Part shown: piece after piece, positions 9,596 through 22,100 of the stretch | How positions within the stretch are numbered: position 1 is the stretch's first letter | Layout of the letters: each line of letters opens with the position of its first letter | Assembly: GCA_014621425.1 (NCBI GenBank) | Contig: JAANBB010000057.1 | Span: 1-64,000 of the forward strand | Reading direction: 5' to 3' | Source of the DNA: Cylindrodendrum hubeiense | Taxonomy: Eukaryota; Ascomycota; Sordariomycetes; Hypocreales; Nectriaceae | Length of the DNA: 64,000 nt | The notes under the pieces: model-generated | What the model was told of the DNA's origin: nothing | What the model saw: the letters and a program-made list of their open reading frames with translations, nothing else | Database searches by the model: none | Translations under genes and position numbers: made by a program

Positions 9596-12009
9596 CTAAC
9601 CGTCGGTTCCACTGCTTCGGAATGTCGCGCACAACGCCGCGTAGTGATGTGTCAGGTCCAACACGTTCTGCGGCAGGCTCGTCGCCTGGATGATGCTTCG
9701 AACCTTGACTGCTCCCTCGTCCTCAATAAGGGTTCGGATTGTGTGCAGCAGCTCGGGGCTGAACTCGCTGTACCATCTGTACTGCCAGGTCACGAGGCGG
9801 ATGACAGATGCCACCGTCTCCCGAGTGCTCTTGTTCGTCTCAAACACGCGCAGAATGCCCGCCAGAGCCTTGGGGCTGAAGCGCAGCGACAGGCACGCAC
9901 GGTAAGCTTCAATGGCCTCATCCGTATGCTGGAGGCGCTCGGCGAGAGCACCTAGGATTTCCCACTCCTCAGCCGACTTCTTATACTGCATCTGCTGGGC
10001 ACGGTACTGGGCCATCTGAGTTCGCCAGATGGTGTAGACGCGAAGGTCCTCATAGAGAACCATGAATAAGCTGTCCAACCAGCGCTCGCAGAGTCGCTTG
10101 GTGTTGAGCTTGGACAGGTGGTCATCCTTGATTGCCTGCTGCAAACTTTGTTAGCTCAGGGGTTATCTGCACTCATCATTGTAACTCACGCTCTCGGGAT
10201 CAGCCTTAATCTCGCCTGGGTCGATGGTGTTCGAGGGCTTCTCCACGCCGTTCTCCTGTCCATCGACTGGCAGGGTCTCGACAGGCTCGTCAGTCTTGGC
10301 AGGCTCATCGGCCTCAGCAGGCGATTCAGTCTCAGCTGCCTTCTCTTCCTTCTCTGGCACCTCCGGCTTCTTTTCGCTATCCGATGATTCCTCGCCGTTG
10401 GTGGGCTTGTCGGGTGAGCCGCGAATGGCGTCGGTGCTGGGGTTTCGGTTGGCGGAAGCGGGCTGTGTAGCCTCCTGCTTCTCCGTTCGGTACTCATCTT
10501 CCATGACAAACACGTTGCTGCGAATCTTCAGGAGCTGATCCCAACCAATCTTGGCCGTCATCTCCGTCAAAATGTCGTAAGCCTTCTTGAAGGTGCCACG
10601 GTACGCTGCCGCGCGCAGGTTCAACAAGCTGGGGTCGACGTGCTCCGAGTACCTGGACTCGGGTTCGCTATCAATCTCGTCTAGTCGAGTTTCAGGGAGG
10701 GTAGGTAGGTGAACCTCCTTGGGCTCTGGCATGAGCGGGGTATCCTTGTCCTGGTATGTGAACATGGGGCAAGAGTTGAGGATGGTAAGCGCATTGTCCC
10801 AGTCTTCCATCGCAACATAGACTTGCGCCAAGCGAGCCCAAGTGCCGAACTCGGTCGGGGCGGCGACAGTACCTCGGTCAGCACAGCCAAGAGCCAACTT
10901 CAATCTCTCTTCCCTGCCTTCCGGAGTAGGCGCACCATTGGCCTTCTTGAGCAAGAACTCGGCTTGGGTGTCAAGCATGACGTAGTCCATGGGAGTTTCC
11001 TTCAGGGACTGGTGCAGAGTTCTGACGCCTGATACTTCTTCGTTGCCCATGAACATGACCTTTGCTAACAAAGACGAGACCTCGACGCTTTGATCTCGGA
11101 GCTTCTCAAACAAGTTGATACCGGAAGCATATCGGCCGGTCGTCTCGAGGTACTTGAGGAGACCTGTGGTCAAATGGTTGGATACGTTGGTGGGCACTTG
11201 AACCACCGAATCGGATCCCAGCTGCCATCCTAGGTCAAGTTAGTGCATGTAAGCGTCCTGGCTGACAAGGTGTCATACCCCTGAAGAAGAGTTGCTCAGC
11301 AGCATGGAGGAAACGGTGTTCCGTCTCAGTGTTGGTCACCGGGTTGAACCGTCGAACGCCCATAATCTTTCGGATGGTATCGCCACTGCCGTCATCAGCA
11401 TAGGAGTATGCTCGGAGAACACTGCAAAGATAGGTCTCCAGCCATAGCTCCTCAGAGGCCTTCCTCTTCTCGCCTCGCTCGTCGACACAATAGCTTTCGA
11501 CGGTTCCGGGGATCGAGACGTGCACGCGCATATCGAGGCGCGAGAAGGCATTGTAACAGCTTATTGAAGTCAGCCTATCTTGTTCGGCAGCCCGAGGATG
11601 TGGGCGGCGGGGTAGCATACCAGAACAGCCCTTCGTCGATCTTGTTGGTCGCGTTGGGGCCATGCTCCTTGTAGGTCAAGGTGTTGATGTAGGCAGCGAG
11701 ACTCGCAGACGAAGACGCATCGACACCGGTGACATGGTGATAAGAACCAAGCTGCTAGTTATTAGTATCCCGTCTCGATTGATGCAGGCCAGTGTAGGTA
11801 GGTACCTGTCTTGTTGGGTTTCGGATTTGGTGCTTCAGGAGGTGAACAAGATCGGGGGGGCCGAGTTCTCGAAGGCCGTTGAGCGATTCGGTTCGAGCAT
11901 CAATTGATTCGTGGAGAATCTCCTCGGTGATCCTAGTCCAGGTTAATCCATCGTCCCCGCGAGTGCGTATCATGGGTTGCGCTCACTCAGGCACCGCTGG
12001 CGCGACCAT
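9596..12009 (-). CDS. ChAPs-family exomer subunit (Bch1/Bud7/Chs6-like)
   Basis: Six exons on the minus strand: 12009-11987, 11932-11806, 11754-11621, 11559-11279, 11229-10190 and 10138-9596, total 715 aa. It matches the Chs5-Arf1-binding proteins that form exomer, the trans-Golgi coat-like complex that carries selected cargo such as chitin synthase to the cell surface. Supporting stretches are CYNAFSRLDMRVHV, FRGWQLGSDS, VPTNVSNHL, and a set of TPR-like helices (TWARLAQVYVAMEDWDNAL, AAAYRGTFKKAYDIL). A low-complexity acidic Glu/Lys/Pro insert (about residues 460-530) separates the TPR part from the conserved C-terminus. Divergent from HIR3 with a 500-bp shared promoter. Which of the yeast paralogs it corresponds to is not decided; most filamentous fungi carry one or two. 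Confidence 0.9.
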
Positions 12010-12509
12010 GACGGCGGTGGGTTGCCTGGTCAGGGCCGGTGGGTGGGAGCAAGAGACCGCTGTAGAACAAGCAGAGTTGCCGAGAAAGCTGCGGAGGGTG
12101 AATCAAACGCCGCGGCGGCAAAGGTCGACAGTTGCGGATTCGCCGGCGTTGGTGGTGGAGCTGGAATAAGGTGGTCGTGCCGGCTGAAGCTGGCCCCTAA
12201 GATCTGGCTTGATAGCTGGAGCTAAGGTCAAGGGCCGCGCGACGATACGTGCAGCCTTATGTTGCGCCACACTCCACGTGCCCCTTTCGACGCTGTGGCT
12301 TGGCGAGGCTGACGGTCCAAACCGCGTCCCGAACGCGGTTCCCAAGCTTAATGGGTGCCAAGGAAACGCAGCAGCTCTAAACATCAACGCAAAGTGGAAG
12401 CTACATGTCGCCGCAGGTCCGAATGCAGGCCACTGTATCGGTGACACCACAGCCGCAACGATGGTAATGTCTTTTTGCGCATCACAGCGGTGCTTGTGCT
12501 AATGTCGAG
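12010..12509. other. divergent promoter between exomer gene and HIR3
   Basis: 500 bp, no gene. A possible extra 5' splice for HIR3 lies at its right end (ATG followed by GTAATG near 12460, with an AG directly before the ATG at 12510). Confidence 0.5.
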
Positions 12510-15500
12510 ATGCAGCCGGCGTTCCAAGCCATCAACCTCGAGCCCGAGGAGAACATCGATGAACAGATTGACACCAGCAGGGAGGTTCATGTCAGTTTCC
12601 CATCCCATGATTTTCCGTCGCGCCAGAAAACTGACTTGATTTCAGGTCGACGAAGCCCTAAAACGATTCCAAAATGCCCTGAAGCTCCATGCGCAAGGCG
12701 CTCGATCGCGAGAAGCCGCCGGTGCCGCCTACGACGAACTGTTCGAATCCGAAATCTTCAAATACCGCGAAGCGAAAACCGACTACGAGCGAGCAGAGCG
12801 ACAAGCCGATGGCCAGCCTGAGGTATCCGTACTGGACTCCTTCGCCGGTGAACTGGACGTTGATGCTGGAGGTGCAGATGGCGTGGCAGCGAGCCTTTCC
12901 CAAGCACTGTACCTTTCCTACAAAAATTACGGCCAGTTCTTTGTCGACAAGTTTAAGGATAAGCTCGGCTCGGACCCAGCCTGGAGGACGAAATCTCGAA
13001 TCGACTACAAAACCGACAATGGGCGCAAGGTCTTGGACAGTTGGGCAGCGGCCCTGGACCAAGATCCTTCCGACCCGGAGCTCTGGAGACGAGCAGCTCG
13101 TTTCGCCGCATCGATGAACAGTGGAAGAATCAAGCGATACTGTTTGGAATCAGCGGTCGAATTGGATGATGACCCGGCTGTCATGGAGGTTGGCCCTCCG
13201 TCATTGGCAGAAGGGCTGGCAGGCGAGCAGCTGAAGGACCAGCTTCGCCTTCTTGATGATGAGGTTGCCATGTCACACCCCATGATGGTACCATGGATGA
13301 CGAAGAAGATGCCGGCCCTGCTGAAGCGCCACCTCGATCCCATCCCATTTCTTCCTGATCCCTCAAAGTCATTAGAGCCTCCAGCAGCCAGCCCTGTTCC
13401 CACAGAAGTACTTGAGTCTGCGGAGGAAGCCCCTGCGGAAACCCCGGGCCGCAAGAACTCCGCCAAGTCTGTGCTGTCCTGGCCCGGACTTGGGGCGGAG
13501 CTCATGGATTGTCTTGAGAATACTGCTGGAGCCTTTGAAGCTTGTGACAACATTGTCCGGAGCTCTCTGGAGGATGTGGAAATGAGATCACCAACTAACG
13601 AGACTGAGAGCGCCAGTCCCGAGGCCGAGGTCAACAGCGAGAAACCCACTGAGCAAGATGCCATCACTAGTGAAGGACACGATACTGTGGCGAAGGCCTC
13701 TTCAACCGAGGAAACGAAGGCCCCTTTAAATGAGGAAGCGAAAGAGGCAGCAAAAGAGACCTCAAACGAGGCAACGAAGGACACCTTAAATGATAAGGAG
13801 GTATCCGAGAGCCCCGTGGAAGGTCCAAAAGCAGCCGATGCCCTACCGCAGGAACGTAGCATGTCCCTACCCACGAGGAAACGATCACAGTCTACAGCTG
13901 GACTTCTGGAAGGGGCTGAGGAAGAAAATACAGCCGAGAAGCGAAGCAAACGTGTTCGACGACGAGAAACCCTCCAAGCCGAGGAGGTGGCCGATCCAAG
14001 CGCACTGGTTGCGAATCAATTGCAACCGTATCAAGGCGCCGACCAAAATCTGTTCCAAATGACAAAAAGCATCCTCGAAAATCTCGGTGTGGAAGACAAG
14101 ACTACCTTGGAGCGCATCAACGAGCTCCTGGATTCATGCGCGACTGAAGATCGACCAGGAAAGATTACCCCACTCGCAGCAAAGGATCTTCGAAGCGTCC
14201 TCGTCGAGTTTAAGGAAGGAGTGGCTAGGGCTTTACTTAGTAAGAACGAGCAGGCCAGCCTTGGTCTCTCGTCCTTCTTGGAGCATGCCAAGACGGGCTC
14301 TCAAGATCAGACATCCACGGTGCCCTTCGACGAGGCCCAGGGCCTGAAGGCCTTTGCAAAGAAGATTCATCGCTACCGCTCTTGGATGACTGGCGAAGAT
14401 ATCGCTTTTGAATGGGTCAGAGCCATCAGTGAAAGCTATGCAACAGCTAAATGGTCTGACAACATGAAGACATCCGTTGTTCAAATGCTCAACCGCGTGG
14501 ACTCGGCCTTGTATCACCGGGTCACGGATGAGTTGGAACTCTCAGTTGGCTCACCCGAGAGGCTTGTTGAACTCGAGAATATTGTGCCGATGCTCTTTGA
14601 GCTCCATCTCGACATTTATGAGCGAATCACCAACCCTAACAGCGTTGTTGACTACGCAACCCGGATTTCGACCAAGGATCGACTCGGAAGATGGCTAGAT
14701 GTTGCCTCGGCATACGTCCGTTTAGTGGACCGTCCTTCAGACGATACTCTCACAGCTCGATTTTTATGGGCATCTGTGCTTGCGTCGTCGCTCTCAGCAA
14801 ACCCAGTCCGGGAGCATATCCTTCTGATGTGGACGTCGCTCCGAGACTACCTCTCTGACGAAAAGGTCCCTACGATCAGACTTCCCAACAACTTGGTCAT
14901 GCCAACCATCTCCTCCGCTGCTGCCGACCGAGAAATCTCCAAGTTGACAACGATGGACTTCTTCCTCGGCCTCTTCCAGGACGATATGGAGAACCCTGTC
15001 CATGTCATCGAGACCCTAGAACCCGTCCTCAACCCGACTTCTGTCTATGCGCGTTCTCAGAGTGCCGATGCTGCTGAACCAGGTGAAGATGACTCTGAGT
15101 CAACAACGGATCAAAACAACCAACCAGTTTCTGATTGTGCAAGCCAGGGGCTGCAGGATCTGTGGAAATTTCTTCTCAACAGCAGCACCGAGCTGCGACT
15201 CTTTCTCTGGTCGCGACTGGGAGATGCGTACGATGCAATTGGGTACACGACTAAGAAATTCTCGTGTCAACTTAAGAGCATCGAGATGATTGTCTCCGAT
15301 CTCGAGGGTGAGACATACTCCAAGACGTTGCCGGATTCCCGAAAGCTCCTCTTTATGAGAACGCTCAAGTCTTTGGACGAGCTTCTTATCCAGGCCCTGT
15401 CGCTAGCCCTGAATGATAACAGCGCTTTTGAGATTATTGATGATGACCACATCAAATCGTCCTCTGCAGCACTTGCGAAGATCAGCTGTTTACTCCATGT

Positions 15501-18500
15501 TGCTGCTCTCTGCGATGACGAGATCCGAATTGGAATCAGACCTGCACCATCGGGAAATGCTGCCAGCAATGCCGCCTTCCAATCCATGCGAAACAAGCTA
15601 CGAGAAATGCAGGTTCGAGCATGGTCCCTCCAGTACACAATCTTCAAGGTCGCAATCACAGAACAAAACTCAATCATTGCGCGAGAGAATGACTTGGCGG
15701 ATTATCTCGCGGCAGTGCACCAGGTCATTGGCATTCGCAAGTTCTGCAAAGCGTCGAACAAGATCTTCCTGAAGATGATGCGTGTTGAGCTTCTGAAACT
15801 GAAGAACATTGAGAACTGGGAAGATTACCTTGCGCAGGTGCTGTATGACCTCCATGGCCTGAAGCTTGGTGCTGGAGTTTGGGAAGTCCAGGATCACGCC
15901 TGTCCACCCGAGAAGCTGGAGAAGCGTCAGACTATGCAGTTGGTTGAGAGAGTCGCCATCCTTGCTAACCGCATGCCGATGAAAGATCTTCTGAAATCGG
16001 ATCTGAAGACGACGATTGACCACATGCAGCAAACCGTCGGACAGACAAAGTCAACGCCCCAGATGATTCACAACTTGCGCAACTTCACCGAGTTTCTCAA
16101 GAAGCCTATTCACCCACTCCGACTTTATCAAGCCCTTTTTGGAGGCGTATCTGTTGATGCAGTATCCGTCAACACGCCGGAGACGGCTCTTGCGAGACAT
16201 GGCTGGTTCTTTTTGCTTGGAATGATGGCCTTGACGAAGTTCAAAGGTGTCGACCTAAATCGTCGGCAGACACCAGGTGCCACAGATGACTTGCGAATTG
16301 GCGCGACCTTCTTAAGGCTCCAGTTGCAGTTCACCGCCGACAAGTGGGATGCCTGGTTCCGCTTGGCCGAGTGCTTCGACTACGAACTCGATGAGGCTGT
16401 TCTGTGGACTGCGGACAAGATGAACAAGGATCGCGGTGAGCTTGTCAAGTTCCAGCGCAACGCCATCCACTGTTATACCCTCGCCCTTTCACACTCGCGA
16501 AATATGGACGTCGATACTCATGACGGAGACCCTCTGCACGATCTCTATCATAAGTTTGCAATGCGGTTGTATGCGTCAAGCAGAGAGCCCTTCGCAATGG
16601 AGCCTTTCATCCATTCCGAGCAAGAGAGGTTCTTCATTGAGAGTATGGGAGCCGGTACCTTCAAGCGAATCCTACACGACCAAATGACGGAATACAAGGT
16701 CTGGAAGTTTGCAGCCAAGTTGTTCAGGATGGCCATGGAGCGAAAGCCTGACAACTGGAAGTAAGTTTTCCCTTGACATCCACAAATGACCAGAACTAAC
16801 AATTTCTAGGAACCCCTACATGCTTGCCAAGTGCTATTGGAAAATGTATCAAACCCCTACGGAGAAGCTCGATAAGAAGGATTTGCGAACCAAGGTCACG
16901 ATGCGACAACTCTTGAGCACCCTGAAGAAAGCTGTTGCGGTCGCCTACAGTGCTCGGAAGTCTAGGAGCAGTGAACCAATCTTTGAACCGCACTACAAGA
17001 TTGTTTCCATCCTGCACAAGCTGGTCATGCGAAAGGAGCTGTCGTCTGTTGAGGCAGCCGAGATTCTCTCAGACCAACCATTCGGCCTGGTTGTCCACCC
17101 AGATGACCACTTCGCTTCGTTCACCGAACCAGAGGATTGGGAAGAGTACATCATTCGCAATCTATCGAAACTGAGAGACAAGGACAAGTCCAACTGGCAG
17201 CACCGAATTATCATGCGACACGCGAGGATCCTGTTTGATGAGGGGACTTCACCACAGGGCCCAGACAGCAATGTCGAAGCCAGGGCAGCCTTTGCCATTC
17301 TGAGGGAGAGCATGGTAACCAAGACGATGGTGATGAACGTCTGGAAGTGCGACGCTGAGCGACCGGGTCGTCATCACGTCTACACCGAACAATACGTCCG
17401 TTTCATGACCAGGTTGCTTGTTATCATGTCCGACCTCAACAACATGGAACAGCTCCTGAGGCGACTGCGTAAAAAGGGTGCCGACTTTTATCACTTCGTC
17501 GATTTATGGCAGTCTTGTTGCGTGGCATACTTGAAGCTTCTTCGACAGGGCTATCATGTCACCCCGGTGCTGGATGACACATTCAAGACGATGTCGAGTG
17601 AAGAATTTGACATTGTGAGCGAAAGGATTTCAGAATGGGCCGCCACCGACGGCATCGAGGTTCCAGTGTTCAATTGCATGAAGGACGCCATCGAGCTGAA
17701 GAAGCTGAACGCCAACCTCATGAAGGTCACCCCAATTGACGACCTTCTCAATGACTGCTACTCAAAGATTTATCTCGAAGTGGCTAAGACCCTACCTGGT
17801 CCAGAGCCTAGCAAGATCATTGAGGATCGCAATAACGCCAAGGAAGCTGCCGCCCAGCTCAAGGCCGCCGCGCTGGCCGAGGCTGCTGCACAAGCGGAAG
17901 CGAAGGCAGCCAGCTCGCTCACCAATATACTCAACCCACCCAATGGACAAGAGAGCGTCACCGGCACCGCCACTCCTATGGAGACCGAAAAACAAGAGGC
18001 AGCACCTCGTCCCCGGAAGGCTGGTGTCCGAAGACCTGACATCCTACGAAAGGCAGAGCAAGCTGTGGTTCGTGCCTTGGAGGCTCCCAAGACAAGCAAG
18101 AGTCGAGTCGGCAGCGTGACCAGTAGCAAGCACGGAAGCCACACACCCAACCCGGCTGCTAGTGAAGCAGGTAGCGATGATGAGGGACCCGATGCCCAAG
18201 TTAGAAGAGAAGCTGGGGAGGATGTTGACATGAAGGATGCTGGAGAGCATGAAGAAGGCGCCGAGGAAGGCGCCGAGGATGATGGCGCCGAGGACGAGGG
18301 TGGTGAGGACGAGGTTGCCGATGAGAAAGCCACCGAGAAAGAGGAGGCTGAGAGCGAGCCGGGCAGCATTCACGACTCCGCCGATGACGAGAGCGACTTG
18401 AGTGATGTGCCTGAAGGATACGATGAGGAAATGCCTCCAGGACTCATGTTCCCCAACCTCGGTCGTTCTCCCGAAAGCGGAGACTCCAGCGGCGAAGACG

Positions 18501-18709
18501 CTGATACCGAGAGTGAGGGCGACGATGAGGCCGAGGAGAGCGATGGGGAAGAGGAGGGGGAAGAGGATGGCGACGAAGCCGAAGAAGCTGAAGAAGGTGA
18601 TGAGGAAGATGAGGAGGAAGAAATCGGCAACGAGGATACTGAGATGGGGGATGCGGACGACGAGACAGCGCTTGCTACCCCAGAGGGATCACCAGGGCCG
18701 GAAGCGTAA
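12510..18709 (+). CDS. HIR3: histone transcription regulator 3 (HIR complex subunit)
   Basis: Three exons: 12510-12590, 12646-16760 and 16810-18709, about 2031 aa, the usual size in filamentous fungi. The HIR complex is a replication-independent H3-H4 chaperone that also represses histone genes. N-terminal helices show TPR-like repeats ([55 protein letters not shown]). A Glu/Lys-rich disordered insert lies around residues 260-420. The long helical middle and the segment with [15 protein letters not shown] across the last splice follow the family. The last 250 residues are very acidic (runs of E and D), as expected for a histone-binding tail. Start chosen at the ATG that begins [14 protein letters not shown]; a one-codon upstream exon is possible. 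Confidence 0.93.
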
Positions 18710-19153
18710 AGCACCTGGAGTTCAAGGCCACAGCCGGGCTTTAAATGGAAATGATTGTACAATAATGAGGCTTGCTAGATCAAGGATGGGAGTTCAGAGG
18801 GTTTTTATTACGAGAATATATTTCATCGTCAACACGGTCGGGTTGACGGAGTTGTCAACCAAAACACGAACTATGTCTCAGACGGATGTCTCACATACAC
18901 CATGAGCCAAACAAGCAAGCATAGCATACATTGCAACTCAATTGTAGGCAAATGGTATCAAGAACAAACGAGGCATTCATCAGCTTGCGATCGTTACGGG
19001 AGTTTTGCTTGGTCGCGTGTTCGGCCCTTTTTACCATATTACAAACCTTGACCAGCACATCTCTATCAACAAAGAATGACCAAAAAATAAAGAGAGGGAC
19101 AAAAAGCAAGGGAACAATCTATCCTTGCCTATAGCAACAAAAAGAATGAAGAA
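18710..19153. other. intergenic between HIR3 and tRNA-Tyr
   Basis: About 440 bp downstream of HIR3; AT-rich, with no supported gene. Confidence 0.6.
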
Positions 19154-19240
19154 TCCCCGAGACCTGGCTCGAACAGGTGACCTTTCGGTAACGAAGGTGG
19201 CAGTTACAGCCGAACGCTCTTCCAGCTGAGCTACTCGGGG
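19154..19240 (-). tRNA. tRNA-Tyr (anticodon GTA) with a 14-nt intron
   Basis: Minus strand, 5' end at 19240. Acceptor stem CCCCGAG pairs with CTCGGGG, with A as discriminator; the C1-G72 pair is the eukaryotic tyrosine identity mark. D-arm GCTC...GAGC, anticodon stem TTCGG/CCGAA, loop CTGTAA carrying GTA. A 14-nt intron follows the base after the anticodon, the standard site for nuclear tRNA introns. The T-arm is ACCTG-TTCGAGC-CAGGT. All stems pair fully, so the gene looks functional. Confidence 0.95.
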
Positions 19241-20176
19241 AGTAGTTCTTGATGACGGCGGCAATTCTTTCGCTGCTCATGAAGGATACAACGTCAGCAA
19301 GAAGAGACTGTGGGAAGATGAAGGTGCATGTTCCATGATATTTTGAAATCGTTTCTGGACTCGTCCGATAGGCACGAGGAATGTTAAACAGTGTCGTATA
19401 ACTACCCCATAGGTAGTTTCGTGCTGGGGCTAATCAGTGTTGTTTGAACCCTTTGAAACCAGCGGCCTAGTACGCCCAATCATATACAACCAAGTGAGGG
19501 TGGAGGTTCATCAGGGCGTTGTTGGCTTGCTCTTCCTCCGGATATTCTTTAATTGTGTCATTGGTGATGATGCATTCCTCTTCTATCCAGAGGTTGAAAT
19601 AGCTTGGGCATTATTGTAACAGTCGGGTTAACCCTGGCGCTAGACCGTCGGCTGGAGTCCTTGCAGTTGTCTGTGTCTCGTGTCAGCCCGCTGTGCAGCA
19701 ATTCCTCGTTCTCGCGACATGTTCCCGCGATCGGAGAGGTTAGATGTTGATGTCAGCAGACATTTGATGATGTCTAGGCAATGCGCGGAGACAGACATCG
19801 TGGTGTGCTGCCGAAGTTTCGAAATGTTTGGCGGGGCACTGCGGGTGTGCGTTCTCATGATCGTGTCTTTACCGCCGAGGTCGGTCATGGTGCGATGATT
19901 CACTGTCGATGCTTCACCACGCGACCTTATTTATTTTCGCGTCCGGTTTGTTTACTCCGCTCCTCCTGTTCCCCCTCTTTCATCTTAATTCCCTTGTCTT
20001 CGTCGATCACTCAACGTGGGACCACTCTCCCTTGCTTGCGGTGTCTTCCTTTCTTCCCCAATACTCCCTCCTAGGGTCATCAGCTCTCCTTCGTGTCTTG
20101 GAGTTCATCAGTTGCTTTTCCCGTGTTCGCGGCTCCCTATATTTCTCGCTGTCGTCTGTGGCGACTCTTTGTCGCC
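19241..20176. other. intergenic holding an F-box gene remnant
   Basis: About 940 bp. The left part (19331-19520) is a decayed copy of part of the F-box gene at 22101-23036 (listed separately). The rest is a pyrimidine-rich leader-like stretch before the Cys-rich gene at 20177. Confidence 0.6.
19331..19520 (-). pseudogene. degenerate fragment of the F-box gene at 22101-23036
   Basis: Read on the plus strand, 19331-19520 aligns with 22402-22590. Shared blocks include TTCCATGA(G/T)ATTTTGAAA, ACTCGTCCGA(C/T)AGGCA, AACAGTGTCGTATAACT followed by CCCCATAG, TTGAACCCTT(T/G)GAAACCA and AGGGTGGAGG. Many differences are transitions, and small insertions break the frame. Only about 190 bp of the 936-bp gene is recognisable. 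It looks like the relic of a tandem or dispersed duplication that has decayed; whether repeat-induced point mutation helped cannot be told by eye. Confidence 0.7.
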
Positions 20177-21577
20177 ATGTCTGTTCTGGTCCGCGCCCAG
20201 GCTCGCATTGACGAGGTTTTCGTTCGCGGCAACAACCACTTTTACGGCCAGATCGACGGCAACGCCCCCTGCTTTTTCTGTCTTTTACAGAAACACCGGA
20301 ACTTTGGCTTGATTTGTTGCCATGGATCGCTCGACACTCGGTGTGTCACGTGTGAGGATTCCGCTCAAAAGTGTGGTGCTGTTAGTGTCTCTCCCGTTCC
20401 CCTCTGTGCGTGGTCCGCGACGTTGCTGACTTCCTGGGTTTCTAGATTCCTGTTGAGCTTCATGTTGCAGCATCCTGGTACTAGAACTTCCTAAGCCGTC
20501 AACGTGTCCGGGATCTTGGTATCCCCGGATCCAAATACACCCCGCCGACTGCTCGTGGTCGCTGGCGCATGGTTCGTGCAATCAAAGCCGCTGTTTCTGC
20601 TTGGCGAAGCCTGCAGGCTCTGGTCGAGGACCCTTCGCGCTCGTCTCGCTCTTCGAATACCGCCACTGCCGTTTTCGGGTTGCAGGAGACGGCGTCTCTT
20701 CGGGAGCTCAAGGTGTTGGAGATCCAACTCGTCGTAAGCTGCCCCTCGTCCTGTCAAGTGTTCGTTGCTAAGCTGTGCCTAGTGTGGTATTATTTCCTCC
20801 AATGATCATGATGATATCTCTGCGCGCATTGAGGCCGCTCAACCGCTGTACCAGCGGGACGATTCTGTGATCAAGACATTGTTGAACACTCTCGAGGCCC
20901 TCGACGTGGCCGAGGATACCAAGTTCATTGGCGTCCATGAGGGTGATCTTGAGTCTTTCTCCGTCAATATGTCGACGAAGCTCCTGGATGCACTTGAAAC
21001 ATACAAGACCAATCCCGCTCCTCGCTGCCCTGTCACTTACGCGGGGATACCTCCGGTGCGTCGTGGAGCTGTCGTTGATGATAAAGCCACCGCTTCCGTC
21101 GCGATACCTCGCCTACCCGTTACGGCTCCTCAGACATCTCAGGTTCGGCCCTCTTCTACACGCAAGGCCCCTCCTCGTCGAGGCCGCAAGGTCGTCGAGG
21201 TTGTCGACGACGACGACGACGGCGACGGCGACTATGATGAGTTAGGCGAGGGAGGCGTTCCTCTCTATGGCGACGCCGCTGCTCAGCCGAAATCCAAGGC
21301 CGAGGTTATGCTTTCTCCTCCCTCGACTTGGGGGTGTGTTCGCCGACGCGGTCGTACACGCCTACCTCCTCCTCCTCTGGGACCTCCTCTACACATCTCT
21401 CTCCGGCCCATCAGTGCTACCGAGCCTTTTACCACCTCATCTTTCAAGGTGAAGTCTTCTCCTGCTACCCAGCCGGCTGATGGTTCAGGGAAGCGTCGCA
21501 AGATTCGTGCTTCCTCCATTAGTTACATCGACGAAGATAGCGGGGCTCCTTCTCGTCGCCTACGCCCTCTGCCTTAG
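20177..21577 (+). pseudogene. Cys-rich (zinc-finger-like) protein of unknown family, interrupted by one in-frame TAG
   Basis: Best model: exons 20177-20380, 20446-20733 and 20783-21577 with GT-AG introns of 65 and 49 nt. All exons stay in one frame except for a single TAG at 20482-20484. The N-terminus holds a metal-binding-like array (CFFC, LICCHG, RCVTCED, QKC), the middle is helical, and the C-terminal half is disordered with an Asp-rich acidic run (VVDDDDDGDGDYDE) and a basic KRRKIR patch that could be a nuclear signal. I do not recognise the family. One stop in an otherwise intact 428-codon structure suggests a recent nonsense change, an unrecognised short intron, or a sequencing error. 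A short open piece from 20867 onward could still be translated. Confidence 0.5.
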
Positions 21578-22100
21578 GTTTCCCCAGCGCTCGTTCCTCA
21601 AGCTTTCCTGTGCTTTGTTTTTCTGTTCTTCTTTTTGGTGCTGCAAGTCTTGGCAATGTAGTGAGATCAGGACAACGAATGCATGGTGGGGGGATGTTCG
21701 TGGGTGTGTCGACGCAACTCGTCAGCTGATGAAAATATTGAGATAGTTATTCAAAACTGTATGAGTTTGTTGTGCCTTGGGGTCGTCCTATATATTGTGA
21801 ATTTGCTTCTGTTGGCTGTGGCATCGTTGAGCCTTTACCGGCACTCCCGCAAGATACTCAGCTGGTTTCCATGCATCGTGCTCCACTAGCTACACTGCCC
21901 TCTTGAGTTACTCGGCAAAATTCATTGTTTCCTACTTCTCTGTATGTGAATCTCGCCTCTTCTTCAGTCATAGTCTTCTATTTCTACGTCATTAATTGAA
22001 TGTGTTAAATAAACAAGCCAAAACCCCACATCTTTGTATTGCTCGCTATCTCGGTTTAATACATTGTCAATCTAGCCTCCAATCAATCCTATCACCCGTG
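21578..22100. other. intergenic
   Basis: About 520 bp, T-rich, no supported gene; convergent 3' ends of the broken Cys-rich gene and the F-box gene. Confidence 0.55.

Noticed and set aside
13005..13949. 314-codon minus frame across HIR3
   Set aside because: Ser-rich antisense shadow of the HIR3 acidic region.
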